Notes: generated by a model not told the origin, from the letters alone. Counted from the stretch's first letter, positions 1-9,045 are shown. The stretch is 64,000 nucleotides of DNA from JAEUIE01 sp047602475 (GCA_047602475.1 JASGHE010000002.1:434001-498000), one strand, 5' to 3'. Translations and numbers: made by a program.

Positions 1-573
1 AATATCCCGGTCTTTATTGCGCTCACGGAAGGCCTCAGTCCGCGCGATGTCCGACGGGTCGCGTGGCGGGCGACGCTGACTGCCACCCTGATTCTGCTGT
101 TATTTCAGTTTGCCGGGCAGGCGATCTTCAGCCTGTTTCACATCTCGTCGAACAGTTTGCAGATCGTGGGTGGGGTCATCTTCTTCGTGACCGGCTACGA
201 GATGCTGCAAGCCAGGCTGACTCGGTCGCTGCATGATAATGGGCCGAGCGATGTCACCTACGCCAACGATATCGCCATCACGCCGCTGGGCATTCCGATG
301 ATCTGTGGGCCGGGGGCGATCACGACGGTGATCATCCGCATGACCGATGCCGACTCAGCCGTGAAACAGGGACTGCTCACATTGGTGATTATCGTGACGC
401 TAGTTATTACTTTCATCATGCTCATCGGAGCCAAGAGCATTCTGAAGTTCCTTGGTGAATCGGGGAACAAGGTATTGCTGCGACTGATGGGCCTGATCGT
501 GATGGCCATTGCCGTCGAACTGTTCTTCAGCGGGTTGACGCCTTATGTGAAGGCGATTCTTGCGAAGGGTTGA
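1..573 (+). CDS. MarC family integral membrane protein (5' end outside window)
   Basis: The frame is open from the first base and ends in TGA at 571-573, giving 190 visible residues without the N-terminus. It is a hydrophobic protein of the MarC/YhgN family: early visible residues read NIPVFIALT, a typical family motif, followed by membrane segments and a loop with ITPLGIPMICGPGAI, a strong MarC signature near the second half. MarC proteins are inner-membrane proteins of unsettled function; the old link to multiple antibiotic resistance is not supported in E. coli. The family is usually a little over 200 residues, so only a short N-terminal part is missing. A palindromic repeat begins at the stop codon. 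Confidence 0.85.
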   Translation, partial: NIPVFIALTEGLSPRDVRRVAWRATLTATLILLLFQFAGQAIFSLFHISSNSLQIVGGVIFFVTGYEMLQARLTRSLHDNGPSDVTYANDIAITPLGIPMICGPGAITTVIIRMTDADSAVKQGLLTLVIIVTLVITFIMLIGAKSILKFLGESGNKVLLRLMGLIVMAIAVELFFSGLTPYVKAILAKG

Positions 574-647
574 TACCAGCCCGCAGCGCTAGCAAGGGAG
601 ACACTGCAATCGCTTGGCGTTCCCTTGCTAGCGCTGCGGGCTGGTAT
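573..647. repeat. Dispersed palindromic repeat, family A (copy 1)
   Basis: A long inverted repeat with arms TACCAGCCCGCAGCGCTAGC and its complement, closed by a loop around ACACTGCAATCGC. It starts at the MarC stop codon and ends just before the convergent dUTPase stop, so it may act as a bidirectional terminator. A second copy with the same arms and a different loop lies at 34764-34836, also between convergent genes. Confidence 0.85.
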
Positions 648-653
648 ATTAGA

Positions 654-1106
654 TCACTTACCAGTGTGGCCGAAGCCGCCGGTGCCGCGAGCGGTCTCCG
701 GGAGAGCTTCGACTGGCTGCCAGGTGACATGCGAGACCGGGGCGACAAGGAGTTGAGCGATGCGCATGCCCCGCTCGATGGTCACTGCTTCCTTGCCCAG
801 ATTGATCAGTCCAACTTTCACTTCGCCACGATAGTCTGCGTCAATCGTTCCGGGAGCGTTCACCACCGTCAGTCCCGACTTGATCGCAAGCCCTGAACGT
901 GGACGAACCTGGGCCTCGAATCCTACGGGTATGGCCATGCTGAAACCACAGGGAACGAGCGCAATCTGCCCCGGCTGAATGGTGATTGGTTCCCGTACGG
1001 CAGCGGGCAGGTCCATCGCTGCTGCGTGTTCGGTTTGATATTGAGGTAAAGGCAGGTCGCTATTTCCGGAAAGTTGTTGGATAGCGACTTGGAGTTCGTT
1101 TAGCAT
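654..1106 (-). CDS. dut: Deoxyuridine 5'-triphosphate nucleotidohydrolase (dUTPase)
   Basis: Hydrolyses dUTP to dUMP and pyrophosphate, keeping uracil out of DNA and feeding thymidylate synthesis. The 150-residue product carries all five trimeric dUTPase motifs: AAAMDL at 28-33, RPRSGLA at 68-74, GTIDADYRGEV at 86-96 with the catalytic Asp, ERGMRIAQ at 111-118, and the glycine-rich C-terminal RGTGGFGHTG at 140-149. The frame stays open upstream to 1211, but those extra residues are translated repeat DNA, so the ATG at 1106 before LNELQVAIQ is chosen. The length is normal for the family. It is convergent with the MarC gene across a palindromic repeat. Confidence 0.95.
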   Translation of the reverse strand: MLNELQVAIQQLSGNSDLPLPQYQTEHAAAMDLPAAVREPITIQPGQIALVPCGFSMAIPVGFEAQVRPRSGLAIKSGLTVVNAPGTIDADYRGEVKVGLINLGKEAVTIERGMRIAQLLVAPVSHVTWQPVEALPETARGTGGFGHTGK

Positions 1107-1135
1107 GATGCCTTCTGTTGTTGTGTTTGGTCTTT

Positions 1136-1232
1136 TTCTCCTCCCCTTACCATGGCGAGTTTGGGGGAGGTTGGGTGGGGTTCTGCTCCTCAGCAAACTT
1201 ACCCCCTCCAACTCCCCCTTGGAAAGGGGGAG
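1136..1232. repeat. Intergenic C/G-rich repeat pair
   Basis: Two short imperfect palindromes in the divergent spacer between dut and the D,D-carboxypeptidase gene: about 1138-1168 (CTCCCC...GGGGGAG) and 1212-1232 (CTCCCCCTT GGAA AGGGGGAG). They resemble the CCCTCTCCC/GAGAGGGG family seen at several other spacers here. They are not coding, though a frame runs through them. Confidence 0.55.
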
Positions 1233-1276
1233 AGAAAGAAAAGATACTGTCTCAACTGATGATACCGAGGTTGATC

Positions 1277-2875
1277 ATGCTCAGTCTATTTCGTGCAGCA
1301 GCCATCGCCCTTAGTCTTTGCCTGGTTCTTTCGGCCAGTGGCCAGGATACGGGCAAGCCCAAGTTGTCTGAGGCGATCAAAGGGGTGATCGATCAACCGA
1401 AGTATAAGACGGCTCACTGGGGGCTTTACGTTCTTGACGCCAAGACGGGTGATGTGCTGCTCGATCACCAGAGTGAGAAGCTCTTTGCACCGGCTTCCTG
1501 CACCAAGCTCTTCAGCGTCGCTGCCGCATTTGATCAACTGGGTGCTGATTATCGGTTCCATACACCTCTGCGGCATACGGGGAAGCTGGATGAACAAACG
1601 AAGACGCTGAAGGGCAATCTCATCCTCGTCGCCAGCGGCGATCTCACGATGGGGGGACGCACCCTGCCCGATGGCACCATCGCTTTCAAAGACAACGATC
1701 ACACCTACGCCAACGGCGGAATCAAAGGGCAACTCACCGATGTTGATCCGCTCACAGGTCTCAATCAGATCGCCAAGCAGATTGCTGAGAAGATCAAAAC
1801 TATCGAAGGTGATGTGCTGATCGATGATCGGCTCTTCGAGAAAGCTGAGGGGAGCGGCAGCGGTCCGGGCAAGCTGACACCGATCATCGTTAATGACAAT
1901 GTCGTCGACTTTGTGATTACTCCCGGTGCCGAGGTGGGCCAACCGGCCAAGGTGGTGCATCGTCCCGAGGGTAGCGCGATTCAGGTGGATGCCCAGGTCG
2001 AGACGATCAGTGAAAGCCCACCTGCTACCGAGGGTGAGAAAGCCAGGAAGAACAAACCGAGCATCTCTGTTAGCAGCCCCAGTGCAGGGCGGTATGTGGT
2101 GCGTGGCGTGATGCCGGTCAACCATACGCCGCTGGTGCGGGTGCGAGAAGTTGATGATGCAGCCAGCCACGCACGCAGTCTGTTGATTGATGCGCTGAAG
2201 CGGGCGGGGGTGAAGGTTAAGGCTTCCACGCTGGGATCGCAGTCGATGGAATCGTTGCCGACTTCCGAAGCAGTCGCTCAATTGCCGATGGTGACTGAAT
2301 TCGTTTCACCACCGCTGGCAGAGCATGCCAGGTTGATTCTCAAGGTCAGTCATAATCTACATGCCAGCACATTGCCGTTGATCGTCGCTTCACATCATCA
2401 ACAGCGAACGCTGGGGCAGGGTCTCAAACATCAGGAAGCAACGCTCAAGAAACTGGGCGTGCCGATGGAGGGCGTTTCGTTTGGCGGCGGAGCAGGGGGC
2501 TCACGGTCGGACTATGCGAGCCCGAAGGCTGCGGTCACCTTGTTACAAGCGATGGCCAAGCGGCCCGATGGGGCAGCCTATCGTCATGCCCTTCCAATAG
2601 TTGGTGTGGATGGCACCCCAGCCGGGGCTGTCGATGCGGACAGCCCCGCCAAAGGGAAGTTCCAGGCCAAGACCGGCACGTTAAGCTGGAACAATGGCTT
2701 AACTGGCAACGACCTCATGACCAGCAAGGCCCTTTCGGGCTATGGCGAAACAGCATCGGGCAGACAGGTGATATTCGCCTTCTTTGTCAATAATGTGCCT
2801 GTGGGTGAGGACGGAACCACCCAGGCCGGGCGTGATCTGGGTAAATTGTGTGAACTGGTGTATCGTAGCGAATAG
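1277..2875 (+). CDS. dacB: D-alanyl-D-alanine carboxypeptidase/endopeptidase, PBP4 type (peptidase family S13)
   Basis: A periplasmic penicillin-binding protein that trims or cuts D-Ala cross-links in peptidoglycan. The 532-residue product starts with a signal peptide (LFRAAAIALSLCLVLSASG). It carries the serine-transferase motifs SCTK (Ser74-Lys77), SHN (Ser358) and KTG (Lys465). The spacing of about 280 residues between the first two motifs reflects the inserted domains of the S13 family. The ATG at 1277 has GAGG a few bases upstream; an in-frame ATG at 1259 is possible, and the frame upstream of that is repeat DNA. Peptidoglycan enzymes are notable because planctomycete walls were long disputed, but many members carry them. 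Confidence 0.92.
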   Translation: MLSLFRAAAIALSLCLVLSASGQDTGKPKLSEAIKGVIDQPKYKTAHWGLYVLDAKTGDVLLDHQSEKLFAPASCTKLFSVAAAFDQLGADYRFHTPLRHTGKLDEQTKTLKGNLILVASGDLTMGGRTLPDGTIAFKDNDHTYANGGIKGQLTDVDPLTGLNQIAKQIAEKIKTIEGDVLIDDRLFEKAEGSGSGPGKLTPIIVNDNVVDFVITPGAEVGQPAKVVHRPEGSAIQVDAQVETISESPPATEGEKARKNKPSISVSSPSAGRYVVRGVMPVNHTPLVRVREVDDAASHARSLLIDALKRAGVKVKASTLGSQSMESLPTSEAVAQLPMVTEFVSPPLAEHARLILKVSHNLHASTLPLIVASHHQQRTLGQGLKHQEATLKKLGVPMEGVSFGGGAGGSRSDYASPKAAVTLLQAMAKRPDGAAYRHALPIVGVDGTPAGAVDADSPAKGKFQAKTGTLSWNNGLTGNDLMTSKALSGYGETASGRQVIFAFFVNNVPVGEDGTTQAGRDLGKLCELVYRSE

Positions 2876-2884
2876 CAGTCCATC

Positions 2885-2951
2885 GGGAGGGCGAGGCTCC
2901 TGCCGAGCTATTTTGCGATTGATTGAAGCTCGGCGGGAGCCTCGCCCTCCC
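2885..2951. repeat. Dispersed palindromic repeat, family B (copy 1)
   Basis: Inverted repeat with arms GGGAGGGCGAGGCTCCTGCC and the matching complement, loop around TATTTTGCGATTGATTGA. It sits ten bases after the dacB stop and could act as a terminator. A second copy with nearly identical arms is at 45029-45094. Confidence 0.85.
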
Positions 2952-3097
2952 ACAAGAAGTAGCCTAGTCGGACTAGACGTATTCCGCCAATGAGGTATAG
3001 AGGAAACCTGTGAGAAACGGGCAGAGGATACTCTGCGCTGAAAGCATGAGCGCTGTTCAAGGATGAGCTGCGCACGTCCTTCAGGGAGGAAGGCACG

Positions 3098-4204
3098 ATG
3101 TTATCGCGAAAAATTCTGGCCATCATCTGGGTACCTCTTGCATCGGTGATCCTGCTGGCACAAACGCCAACGGCCCCGGAACCAACGATCAAATATCCGC
3201 TTACCCCTCGGGAAGGCCCCTGGCTCATTCACGTGGCCAGCTTCCGAGGTGACCAGTCGCTCGATTTCGCGCAGCGACTGGCAGAGGAAGTACGAACCAA
3301 GCATCGTTTGCTCAGCTTCGTCTATTCGATGAACGAAAAAGACGCGATGGATGATCGTGAACAGCTTCGGCAGTATCAGATGAAAATGATCGGCTCCGAC
3401 AAGGTAGCTGAGACCAATGAACCTCAGAAGTTCAAGACCGTGCGCATCATCAAGGAATACTCGGTCTTCGTTGGCAACTATCCAACCATGGAAAAGGCTC
3501 GTGAACATACAGAGGATATCAAGGCGTTCCCGCCACCGACGAGTATTCCTGAATACGGCCTCAGCCTCTTTAACGAGTCTAATGCCGCCGCCAAAGCTGA
3601 TCCTCAGGGCAGTGAAATTGCCAACCTGTTCAAACTGAAGACCACCACCAGATCAGAAGACCGCAAGCTCCTCAGCGCCAAGGTAGGCAATCCCTTCCGT
3701 CAGGCGTTCGTTGTCCGCAATCCTTTCTTAGCCCAATCGAAGATCAAGACGGTCGTCAATCAGCATGCACCGGTGCCCATGGATCCCTCCTGGCCTGGAC
3801 TGAACGAGAAAGAAAAGTATTCGATCTTCACCAATGCCAAGCCCTGGACGCTGGTGGTAGCCAAGTTCGCGCCGCCGACGGATGTTCAAACGACAGCGAC
3901 CGGTAGCGTAGTGCAGACCGGCGTGGGGCTTCCCGGACAGAACCTGGGCAAGGGCCTGGAGGCCGCCGCCGAAACCGCCCGACAGGTTGCTGATCTTTTG
4001 CGAGATGGCGGCAAAGGGTACGATGCCTACGTCTTTCATACCCGCCAGTACAGCCTGGTAACGGTGGGCGCGTTTGACAGCCGGTACGATCCCAAGATGG
4101 AACAGGCCTGGACGATCCTGAAAGACTTTGCAGAGAGTCAACAAAGCGGAGCCTTCAGCCTGCTGTTGAAGCTGCCTTTACCGATGCAGATACCAGGGCG
4201 ATAG
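3098..4204 (+). CDS. Exported protein of unknown function with SPOR-like repeats
   Basis: I do not recognise the 368-residue product. A signal peptide (residues 1-22, ending near LLAQ) is followed by segments reading WLIHVASFRGDQSLDFAQRL, VFVGNYPTMEKAREH and, near the C-terminus, YSLVTVGAFDS. Each has the pattern of a beta strand followed by a helix, as in SPOR domains, which bind denuded peptidoglycan glycans. That is inference from pattern only. A strong ribosome site (GGAGGAAGG) precedes the ATG. It lies between a PBP4 gene and an ACT-domain gene; a cell-envelope role would fit the first neighbour. Confidence 0.6.
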   Translation: MLSRKILAIIWVPLASVILLAQTPTAPEPTIKYPLTPREGPWLIHVASFRGDQSLDFAQRLAEEVRTKHRLLSFVYSMNEKDAMDDREQLRQYQMKMIGSDKVAETNEPQKFKTVRIIKEYSVFVGNYPTMEKAREHTEDIKAFPPPTSIPEYGLSLFNESNAAAKADPQGSEIANLFKLKTTTRSEDRKLLSAKVGNPFRQAFVVRNPFLAQSKIKTVVNQHAPVPMDPSWPGLNEKEKYSIFTNAKPWTLVVAKFAPPTDVQTTATGSVVQTGVGLPGQNLGKGLEAAAETARQVADLLRDGGKGYDAYVFHTRQYSLVTVGAFDSRYDPKMEQAWTILKDFAESQQSGAFSLLLKLPLPMQIPGR

Positions 4205-4304
4205 GCTTGGACTTTTGAACTGCATGCAGGCGTGATGTCACTCATTGCACGGGCGATGAGTACCTGATAGGATCAGGTGAAACAACAGGCTGGGAGAACA
4301 GGTA

Positions 4305-4796
4305 ATGACCTACGGTGATCAGGGAGGAACCGAACTGAGCACGCTCCGTGGCAGGGATTATCCCGGCGTGAGGCAGTTCAGCATCTTTCTTGAGAATCGC
4401 GTGGGAGCGCTGCTCGACCTGGTACGCCGTATCGAGGCATCCGGGAATCGGATTGTAGCCATGACGGTAGTCGATTCCATCGACTGTGCCGTGATTCGTT
4501 TGATCCTCAGCGATCCGGAGCGTGCTGCGGAAACACTCAAGCTGGCCAAGCTGCCTTTCCTTGAGTCCAACCTGCTGCTGGTGCAGTTGCCTCCGGGCAA
4601 TTCGCCGCTGGGCAAGGTGTGCAAGGCATTGCTTTCGGCTGAGATCAATATCCATTACGCTTACCCGCTCATGATCGGCAGCGCCAGCCATCGTCCGGTG
4701 CTGGCCATCCATGTGGACGATCAGGATACGGGCAGTCAGACTTTGGAGCGAGAAGGGTTTTCAGTGCTATCCGAAGGCGATTTGGAAGCAGACTGA
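4305..4796 (+). CDS. ACT-domain protein, acetolactate synthase small subunit-like
   Basis: A 163-residue soluble protein. The first part (about 24-95) is an ACT domain, with FSIFLENRVGALLDLVRRIE matching the regulatory ACT of IlvH-type subunits. The second part (about 95-160) looks like another ACT fold (INIHYAYPL, LAIHVDD). ACT domains bind amino acids and control enzyme activity. No acetolactate synthase large subunit is nearby, so the partner is unknown. The ATG has GGGAGA upstream. Confidence 0.75.
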   Translation: MTYGDQGGTELSTLRGRDYPGVRQFSIFLENRVGALLDLVRRIEASGNRIVAMTVVDSIDCAVIRLILSDPERAAETLKLAKLPFLESNLLLVQLPPGNSPLGKVCKALLSAEINIHYAYPLMIGSASHRPVLAIHVDDQDTGSQTLEREGFSVLSEGDLEAD

Positions 4797-4901
4797 TTTC
4801 CTGTGTCGCCTTTACCTTGCACGTAAATGCTCTTCATGACCACTCGAATGAACCATAGAACATAGGAAGAGTAGGACTAGAACTAACTTCAGGGTTCTGT
4901 T

Positions 4902-5702
4902 TTGAATCTCGCCGCTCTCTATGTGTATTCGATCATTGTCGGCTGGATCTTTGTAACCGGCGTCGGCATCCTGCCGCTTATTCCTGAAGAGTTTGCGGTC
5001 GCCAGTCTCGGCGTGTGGATGCACAAGAATCCCGATGCCATCCTCGTCATCGGCTGGCTGGTCTGTGTCGCGGCGGTGCTCGGTACCGATCTATTTCTCT
5101 ATGCTGTCGGTCGTATCGGCGGACCAAGGTTAATGAACCGGCCTTTCGTGCAGAAGTTCCTTAAGCCCGAACGTGTGCAGCTCTTCGCCCACAAGTTTCA
5201 GGAGCGCGGTATCTGGTTCATGCTGACAGCCCGGCTCATTCCCGGCTGGCGTTCGGCGGTGTTCATTACCGCCGGGGTTATTCAATATCCGGTAGGGAAG
5301 TTCTGCCTGGCGGACGCCATCTCAGCCGTGCCGCTGGTCACGTTCTTTTTCTTCGGCGGGTATTTTGCCGCTGATACGATTAATGGAATCATCGCCAATA
5401 TTCATCGTGCCCAGAACATGCTGCTGCTGCTGGCTTTTGTCGGATTGTTGATTGCCGGCGTCATCTTCTATCTTCGCTGGATGCGAGCCAGGGAGAAGGA
5501 AGAGGCGGTTGAGGAAGCGATCGAACACGTCAAAATGGAAGAGGCACAGGCACACCATACAGAAACAGAGCCTGTGCCAGGATTGATGGCCAATCCGATG
5601 CGTGCCAAAGAGAAAGAAGACGAAGCTGAGAAAGCGATTGAACAGGTCAAAATGGAAGTAACTCAGCCGCACAACGCAGAATCCGAGTCCGTTAGCCGTT
5701 AG
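4902..5702 (+). CDS. DedA family membrane protein with duplicated cytoplasmic tail
   Basis: A 266-residue protein of the DedA/SNARE-associated family. It shows the conserved membrane core with ARLIPGWRSAVFITAG (about 110-125) and further membrane segments to about 190. DedA proteins are implicated in lipid carrier recycling and proton-coupled transport. After the last membrane segment the tail is a direct duplication: residues 194-232 and 233-266 both begin MRA(R/K)EKE and continue with EAIE(H/Q)VKME. The start appears to be TTG at 4902 with AGGG upstream; no ATG is better placed. The stop overlaps the convergent DUF1570 gene by four bases. Confidence 0.85.
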   Translation: MNLAALYVYSIIVGWIFVTGVGILPLIPEEFAVASLGVWMHKNPDAILVIGWLVCVAAVLGTDLFLYAVGRIGGPRLMNRPFVQKFLKPERVQLFAHKFQERGIWFMLTARLIPGWRSAVFITAGVIQYPVGKFCLADAISAVPLVTFFFFGGYFAADTINGIIANIHRAQNMLLLLAFVGLLIAGVIFYLRWMRAREKEEAVEEAIEHVKMEEAQAHHTETEPVPGLMANPMRAKEKEDEAEKAIEQVKMEVTQPHNAESESVSR

Positions 5703-7120
5703 CCGCCAGTGGAGCGGAGGCTCCCATCGGGCCGCAGTCGAATTAGATAGTCTCTCCAGCGCTGTTGACATGTCTCAATAGGCATGCCAGTCAGTTTTTC
5801 AAAGCGTTTCACTTCATCACCACTGACCGGAGAGCTGACGAAGTCCACCAGAGCGGGGCTGCCAAGTAACTTGAGATCGAAGGTCAGGAAGTGGGACAGA
5901 GCCCAACTGGCGTTGTAGTGCCTGTCGGCATCGAAGCTTTCCTTCGTATGCCGCACGAAGAACTGTTGGGCGGGGGCTTGCAGTATCTCACGGATAGTCA
6001 TGAAACGGCCACGACGAACCTCGTCTTGAATCTCAAGCAGGCGCTTTTCATCGATGCGACCGATTTTGAGTTGATCGACTTCGACAAAGGCGTTCTCGAA
6101 GATCTGGGCCAGACCTTCGTTGAGCCAGCGTGGGACATAATACCGGGATGAGGGAAACACCCATTGCTCGAGATAGGCATGAAAGGCTTCGTGATAGAGA
6201 ATGGAGTAGAATGCCGCTTCGATTTTGGCATAGGTGTCTTCGTTTTCGGTGTGCAGCGTGTGGAGCTGATAGGTAAGTTGCTGGATTTGCTTCGTGAGCA
6301 GTGCAGGGGGCTGACCGCTGTAGTGCTTCTGTAGTTTCTTCTTCTGATCGGTCAATTCCTTGAGCTGTTCCTGTTGCTTGCTGTTCAGCTCGTCCAGTTG
6401 CCTGCTCTGGTTTTCCAGATCAGAGCCAATGAGTATCTCATCGGCTTTGGCATCGTAGACCGCGGGATTCAGGATTGAGATGCCCTTCTTTTGCTGCCAG
6501 GCGCGATACTCAGCCAGGGTATGAAACAAGATGACACGGACAGGCTTTCGGGGTTGATGCCGTTGACCCAGTGTGTTGACGTAGGCGGCGAAGATCTCAT
6601 CGAGCCTGACGGCGACGAGCCGGACCAGGCTTTCCCGGGCGTTGGAGAGCAGTTCGAAGTAGGGGCCTTGATAGAAATAAGCCGTGCCGGTACCTTCGAT
6701 CCAGGGGGCTTTGTTCAAAGGCAGCTGTTCGACTTTGGCAGCTTCTCGCTTCTTGCTGGTTTCGATCTTGTTGAAGTGCTCCCTGGCCAAACTGCGACCC
6801 GGCTCCTTGGCTTTGCTGATGCCGGCGATTTCGGTGCGATCATAGGTCACTTCAAACACCATGGTGCGCACACCAGGCTTACCGGCAAGAAACTGAAAAC
6901 GAATGTGGAGGGTGGCCTCTTCCACCACCAGGCCTTCTATCCGGCTGCCGTTGTGGAGAGTGAGTTGATCAAACTCATGCTTGAGGGCCGGTTTTTCCTG
7001 GGCGGCTGATGAGGTGATCAACAGGCAGAGAATGGCTAACGAAGACAGGGCGACAATACGAAGGCAGCCTGAAGCGCAAGCGTGGGGAGATCGCGTGGGG
7101 ATAGAGAATACTCGCTTCAT
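5699..7120 (-). CDS. DUF1570 family exported metallopeptidase-like protein
   Basis: A 473-residue secreted protein with an N-terminal signal segment (LAILCLLITSSAAQ). The C-terminal half carries a zinc-peptidase signature: HEAFH within YHEAFHAYLEQW, followed by the third-ligand-type LNEGLAQIFE. This arrangement is typical of DUF1570 proteins in planctomycetes; peptidase activity is inferred, not shown. A charged helical stretch rich in Gln, Lys and Leu precedes the HExxH region. The ATG at 7120 has GGAAG six bases upstream, so it is preferred over the in-frame ATG at 7165. Confidence 0.8.
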   Translation of the reverse strand: MKRVFSIPTRSPHACASGCLRIVALSSLAILCLLITSSAAQEKPALKHEFDQLTLHNGSRIEGLVVEEATLHIRFQFLAGKPGVRTMVFEVTYDRTEIAGISKAKEPGRSLAREHFNKIETSKKREAAKVEQLPLNKAPWIEGTGTAYFYQGPYFELLSNARESLVRLVAVRLDEIFAAYVNTLGQRHQPRKPVRVILFHTLAEYRAWQQKKGISILNPAVYDAKADEILIGSDLENQSRQLDELNSKQQEQLKELTDQKKKLQKHYSGQPPALLTKQIQQLTYQLHTLHTENEDTYAKIEAAFYSILYHEAFHAYLEQWVFPSSRYYVPRWLNEGLAQIFENAFVEVDQLKIGRIDEKRLLEIQDEVRRGRFMTIREILQAPAQQFFVRHTKESFDADRHYNASWALSHFLTFDLKLLGSPALVDFVSSPVSGDEVKRFEKLTGMPIETCQQRWRDYLIRLRPDGSLRSTGG

Positions 7121-7174
7121 TGTTCTTCCGGGTTTATCGTTGCATGTCATGATGGGCTGCGCCACAAAAGAAAC

Positions 7175-7225
7175 CCCTCACCCCCAGCCCCTCTCCCCGG
7201 TGGGGAGAGGGAGAGATACTGGAGA
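7175..7225. repeat. CCCTCACCCC/GAGAGGGG intergenic repeat (copy near 7.2 kb)
   Basis: CCCCTCACCCCCAGCCCCTC followed by TCCCCGGTGGGGAGAGGG forms a hairpin in the spacer upstream of the DUF1570 gene and downstream of the PQQ gene. The same family occurs near 54.65, 54.79, 55.75, 55.88, 55.95 and 59.25 kb. Confidence 0.7.
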
Positions 7226-7242
7226 GAGGAATAACATCTCGA

Positions 7243-8491
7243 TTACTTCGCAGCGCCGATGCAAAAGAGATGTTCCTGGCCGCGAACATAGAGCTTGCCA
7301 TCTGCCATCGCTGGCGAGGCCAATACTCCTTCGCTGAGCTTGAGGCGCCCCAAGGGCTCATACTTCTTTGGACTGGCAGTAAAGACAAATAGTTCCCCCT
7401 CCTCGTTGATGCCGATCACCTTTCCATCCACGAGGAGCGGTGAGGAGGTGAAGTTGCCGGCGAGACGCTGCGTCCAACTGGCCTTGCCAGTCTTGAGATC
7501 GAGACAGCCCGCCACGCCCTTGTCGGCGACGTAGTAGACCTGGCTGTTCTGTTCCAGGAAGCAAGTGACATAGGGAACGTCACGGCGGAGTTGCCAAAGC
7601 AGGTGTGGCGTTCGATCTTCGGTGGTATCGCCTTGTGGCAACTTGACGGCGATGGTGTCACGGTCGCCTCCCCCATCACCGGCGGAAGCCAGCAGGGTGT
7701 TGCCGGTGCTGAGCACGGGCGAACTGACGCTTCGTAACGGCTTGGTTTCAAACGGCCAGGACCAAGTCCAGTGGGGATTCCCCGTCGCCAGATCATCGCC
7801 GGCTAGGCCCGCTGTACTGGAGACAATGACTTCTTCGCCCTGATGACTGGTACGCACCAGGGGAGTGCAGTAGCTCGCCCGGAAGTGTTGTCGTTTCTGC
7901 GTCCAGAGCACTTTGCCACTCTTGGAGTCGACGCAGAAGACTTCGGCATGAGTGTCGCCATCACTGACGGCAATCACCTTGTCATGGGCGACAATGGGAG
8001 AGTAGCCTGCTCCATGCTGACTTTCATGCTTGCCTAAAGGGACCGTCCAGAGAGGTTTGCCATCGCTACATCGGTATGCAGCGAGGCTAACAGCGGAGCC
8101 ATCCCAATGACAGAAATAAACGCACTCGCTGTCGCAGGCAGCGGTGCCGGAAGCCAGCGAGTTCTTCTTGTGCATGGATGAGCGTTTGCCGGCGATGGAT
8201 TGTTTCCACACCAGGCTGCCGTCGCTGCCGCTGAGGCACATCACCAATCGTTCCTGGCCGCTCTTATCGGCAGCTTGCAGGTAGATGCGCCCGTTCTCAA
8301 TGACCGGAGAACCGTGACCTTCACCGGGCAAAGGCACTTTCCAGAGGATAGCCTTCTCGTTCCAGGTTACCGGCCAGTTCAGACCGATGCCCTGGCCGGA
8401 ACCGTTGGGCCCACGAAAGCACAGGCCAGGAATGGGTCGCATTTTCAGCGGGCGGAGCAAACAGTAAGGCTAGCAACAAGACAGCGTGCAT
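7243..8491 (-). CDS. Exported PQQ-like beta-propeller protein (frameshift near 8422)
   Basis: A propeller protein with repeated blades of the type SPVIENGRIYL, GKVLWTQ and GKASWTQRL across about 400 residues. Such proteins are usually periplasmic and may bind PQQ or serve as scaffolds. The continuous frame starts at 8460 with implausible residues. In another frame, an ATG at 8491 opens a clean signal peptide (MHAVLLLALLFAPPA) that runs to HSWP; dropping one G at about 8422 joins it to CFRGPNGSG, restoring the WPxFRGPxGxG opening also seen in the propeller gene at 46.9 kb. The locus is therefore one gene with a one-base frameshift, either sequence error or a recent mutation. Confidence 0.8.
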
Positions 8492-8530
8492 AAGAATCAC
8501 TCAAGAAGATAGAGCGCAACTCACATCACT

Positions 8531-8593
8531 GTAGCGGAACTCGCCCAGAGTTCCGTCTGAGATCATGCACGGAAGTCTGGCGACTTCCGCTAC
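8531..8593. repeat. Double-hairpin intergenic repeat
   Basis: Outer arms GTAGCGGAA and TTCCGCTAC enclose two inner hairpins, CGGAACTC GCCCA GAGTTCCG and CGGAAGTC TGGC GACTTCCG. It lies between the NIPSNAP gene stop and the upstream side of the PQQ gene. No other copy was seen in this window. Confidence 0.7.
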
Positions 8594-8622
8594 ACTGAAA
8601 TGAGAACGGTACTTGCACTGGA

Positions 8623-9045
8623 CTACTTCATCATGGAATAGGCCGTGGGATCGAGCCAGACCCGATCAACTTTTTCGACGATCTTTCCATCGGCTTCGGA
8701 GGCTGCCTGAGCTTTCTTCCAATCGGGATCAGCGACGAAGGCCTTCCAACTGGCTTCGGCATCCTTGCGGCTCTTGTGAGCCACCAGGTAGTACAGTTTC
8801 TTGTTGGCGTCTTCACCCTGGGGCTGCCAGAAGCCTATCAGCGTCATGCCGTGTTTGGTCAACAGAGCATTGGTGTGATTCTTGAAGCGGGCGTTCATGG
8901 CATCCATGCGTCCGGGCAGAACGGAGTAGATGCGCAGTTCAAAGACACGGTTGGCCTCTTCGAGATGTTTCGCCCATAGCGTTTGCGCACCCCAGCCGAC
9001 AGCCATCGCCAGAACCAGGGCTGAGAAAACCATTGCTCGCTTCAT
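8623..9045 (-). CDS. NIPSNAP family exported protein
   Basis: A 140-residue protein with an N-terminal signal segment (residues 1-25) and one NIPSNAP/Dabb-like ferredoxin-fold domain. Family marks are VFELRIYSVLPGRMDAM near residue 34, LIGFW in the middle, and AHKSRKDAEASWKAF before the C-terminus. The molecular role of NIPSNAP proteins in bacteria is unknown. It is transcribed in the same direction as the neighbouring PQQ and coiled-coil genes but with wide spacers, so an operon is not certain. Confidence 0.85.
   Translation of the reverse strand: MKRAMVFSALVLAMAVGWGAQTLWAKHLEEANRVFELRIYSVLPGRMDAMNARFKNHTNALLTKHGMTLIGFWQPQGEDANKKLYYLVAHKSRKDAEASWKAFVADPDWKKAQAASEADGKIVEKVDRVWLDPTAYSMMK

Noticed and set aside
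1118..1276. Extended N-terminus of the D,D-carboxypeptidase gene
   Set aside because: Those codons are repeat DNA and precede a clear signal peptide that starts at 1277.
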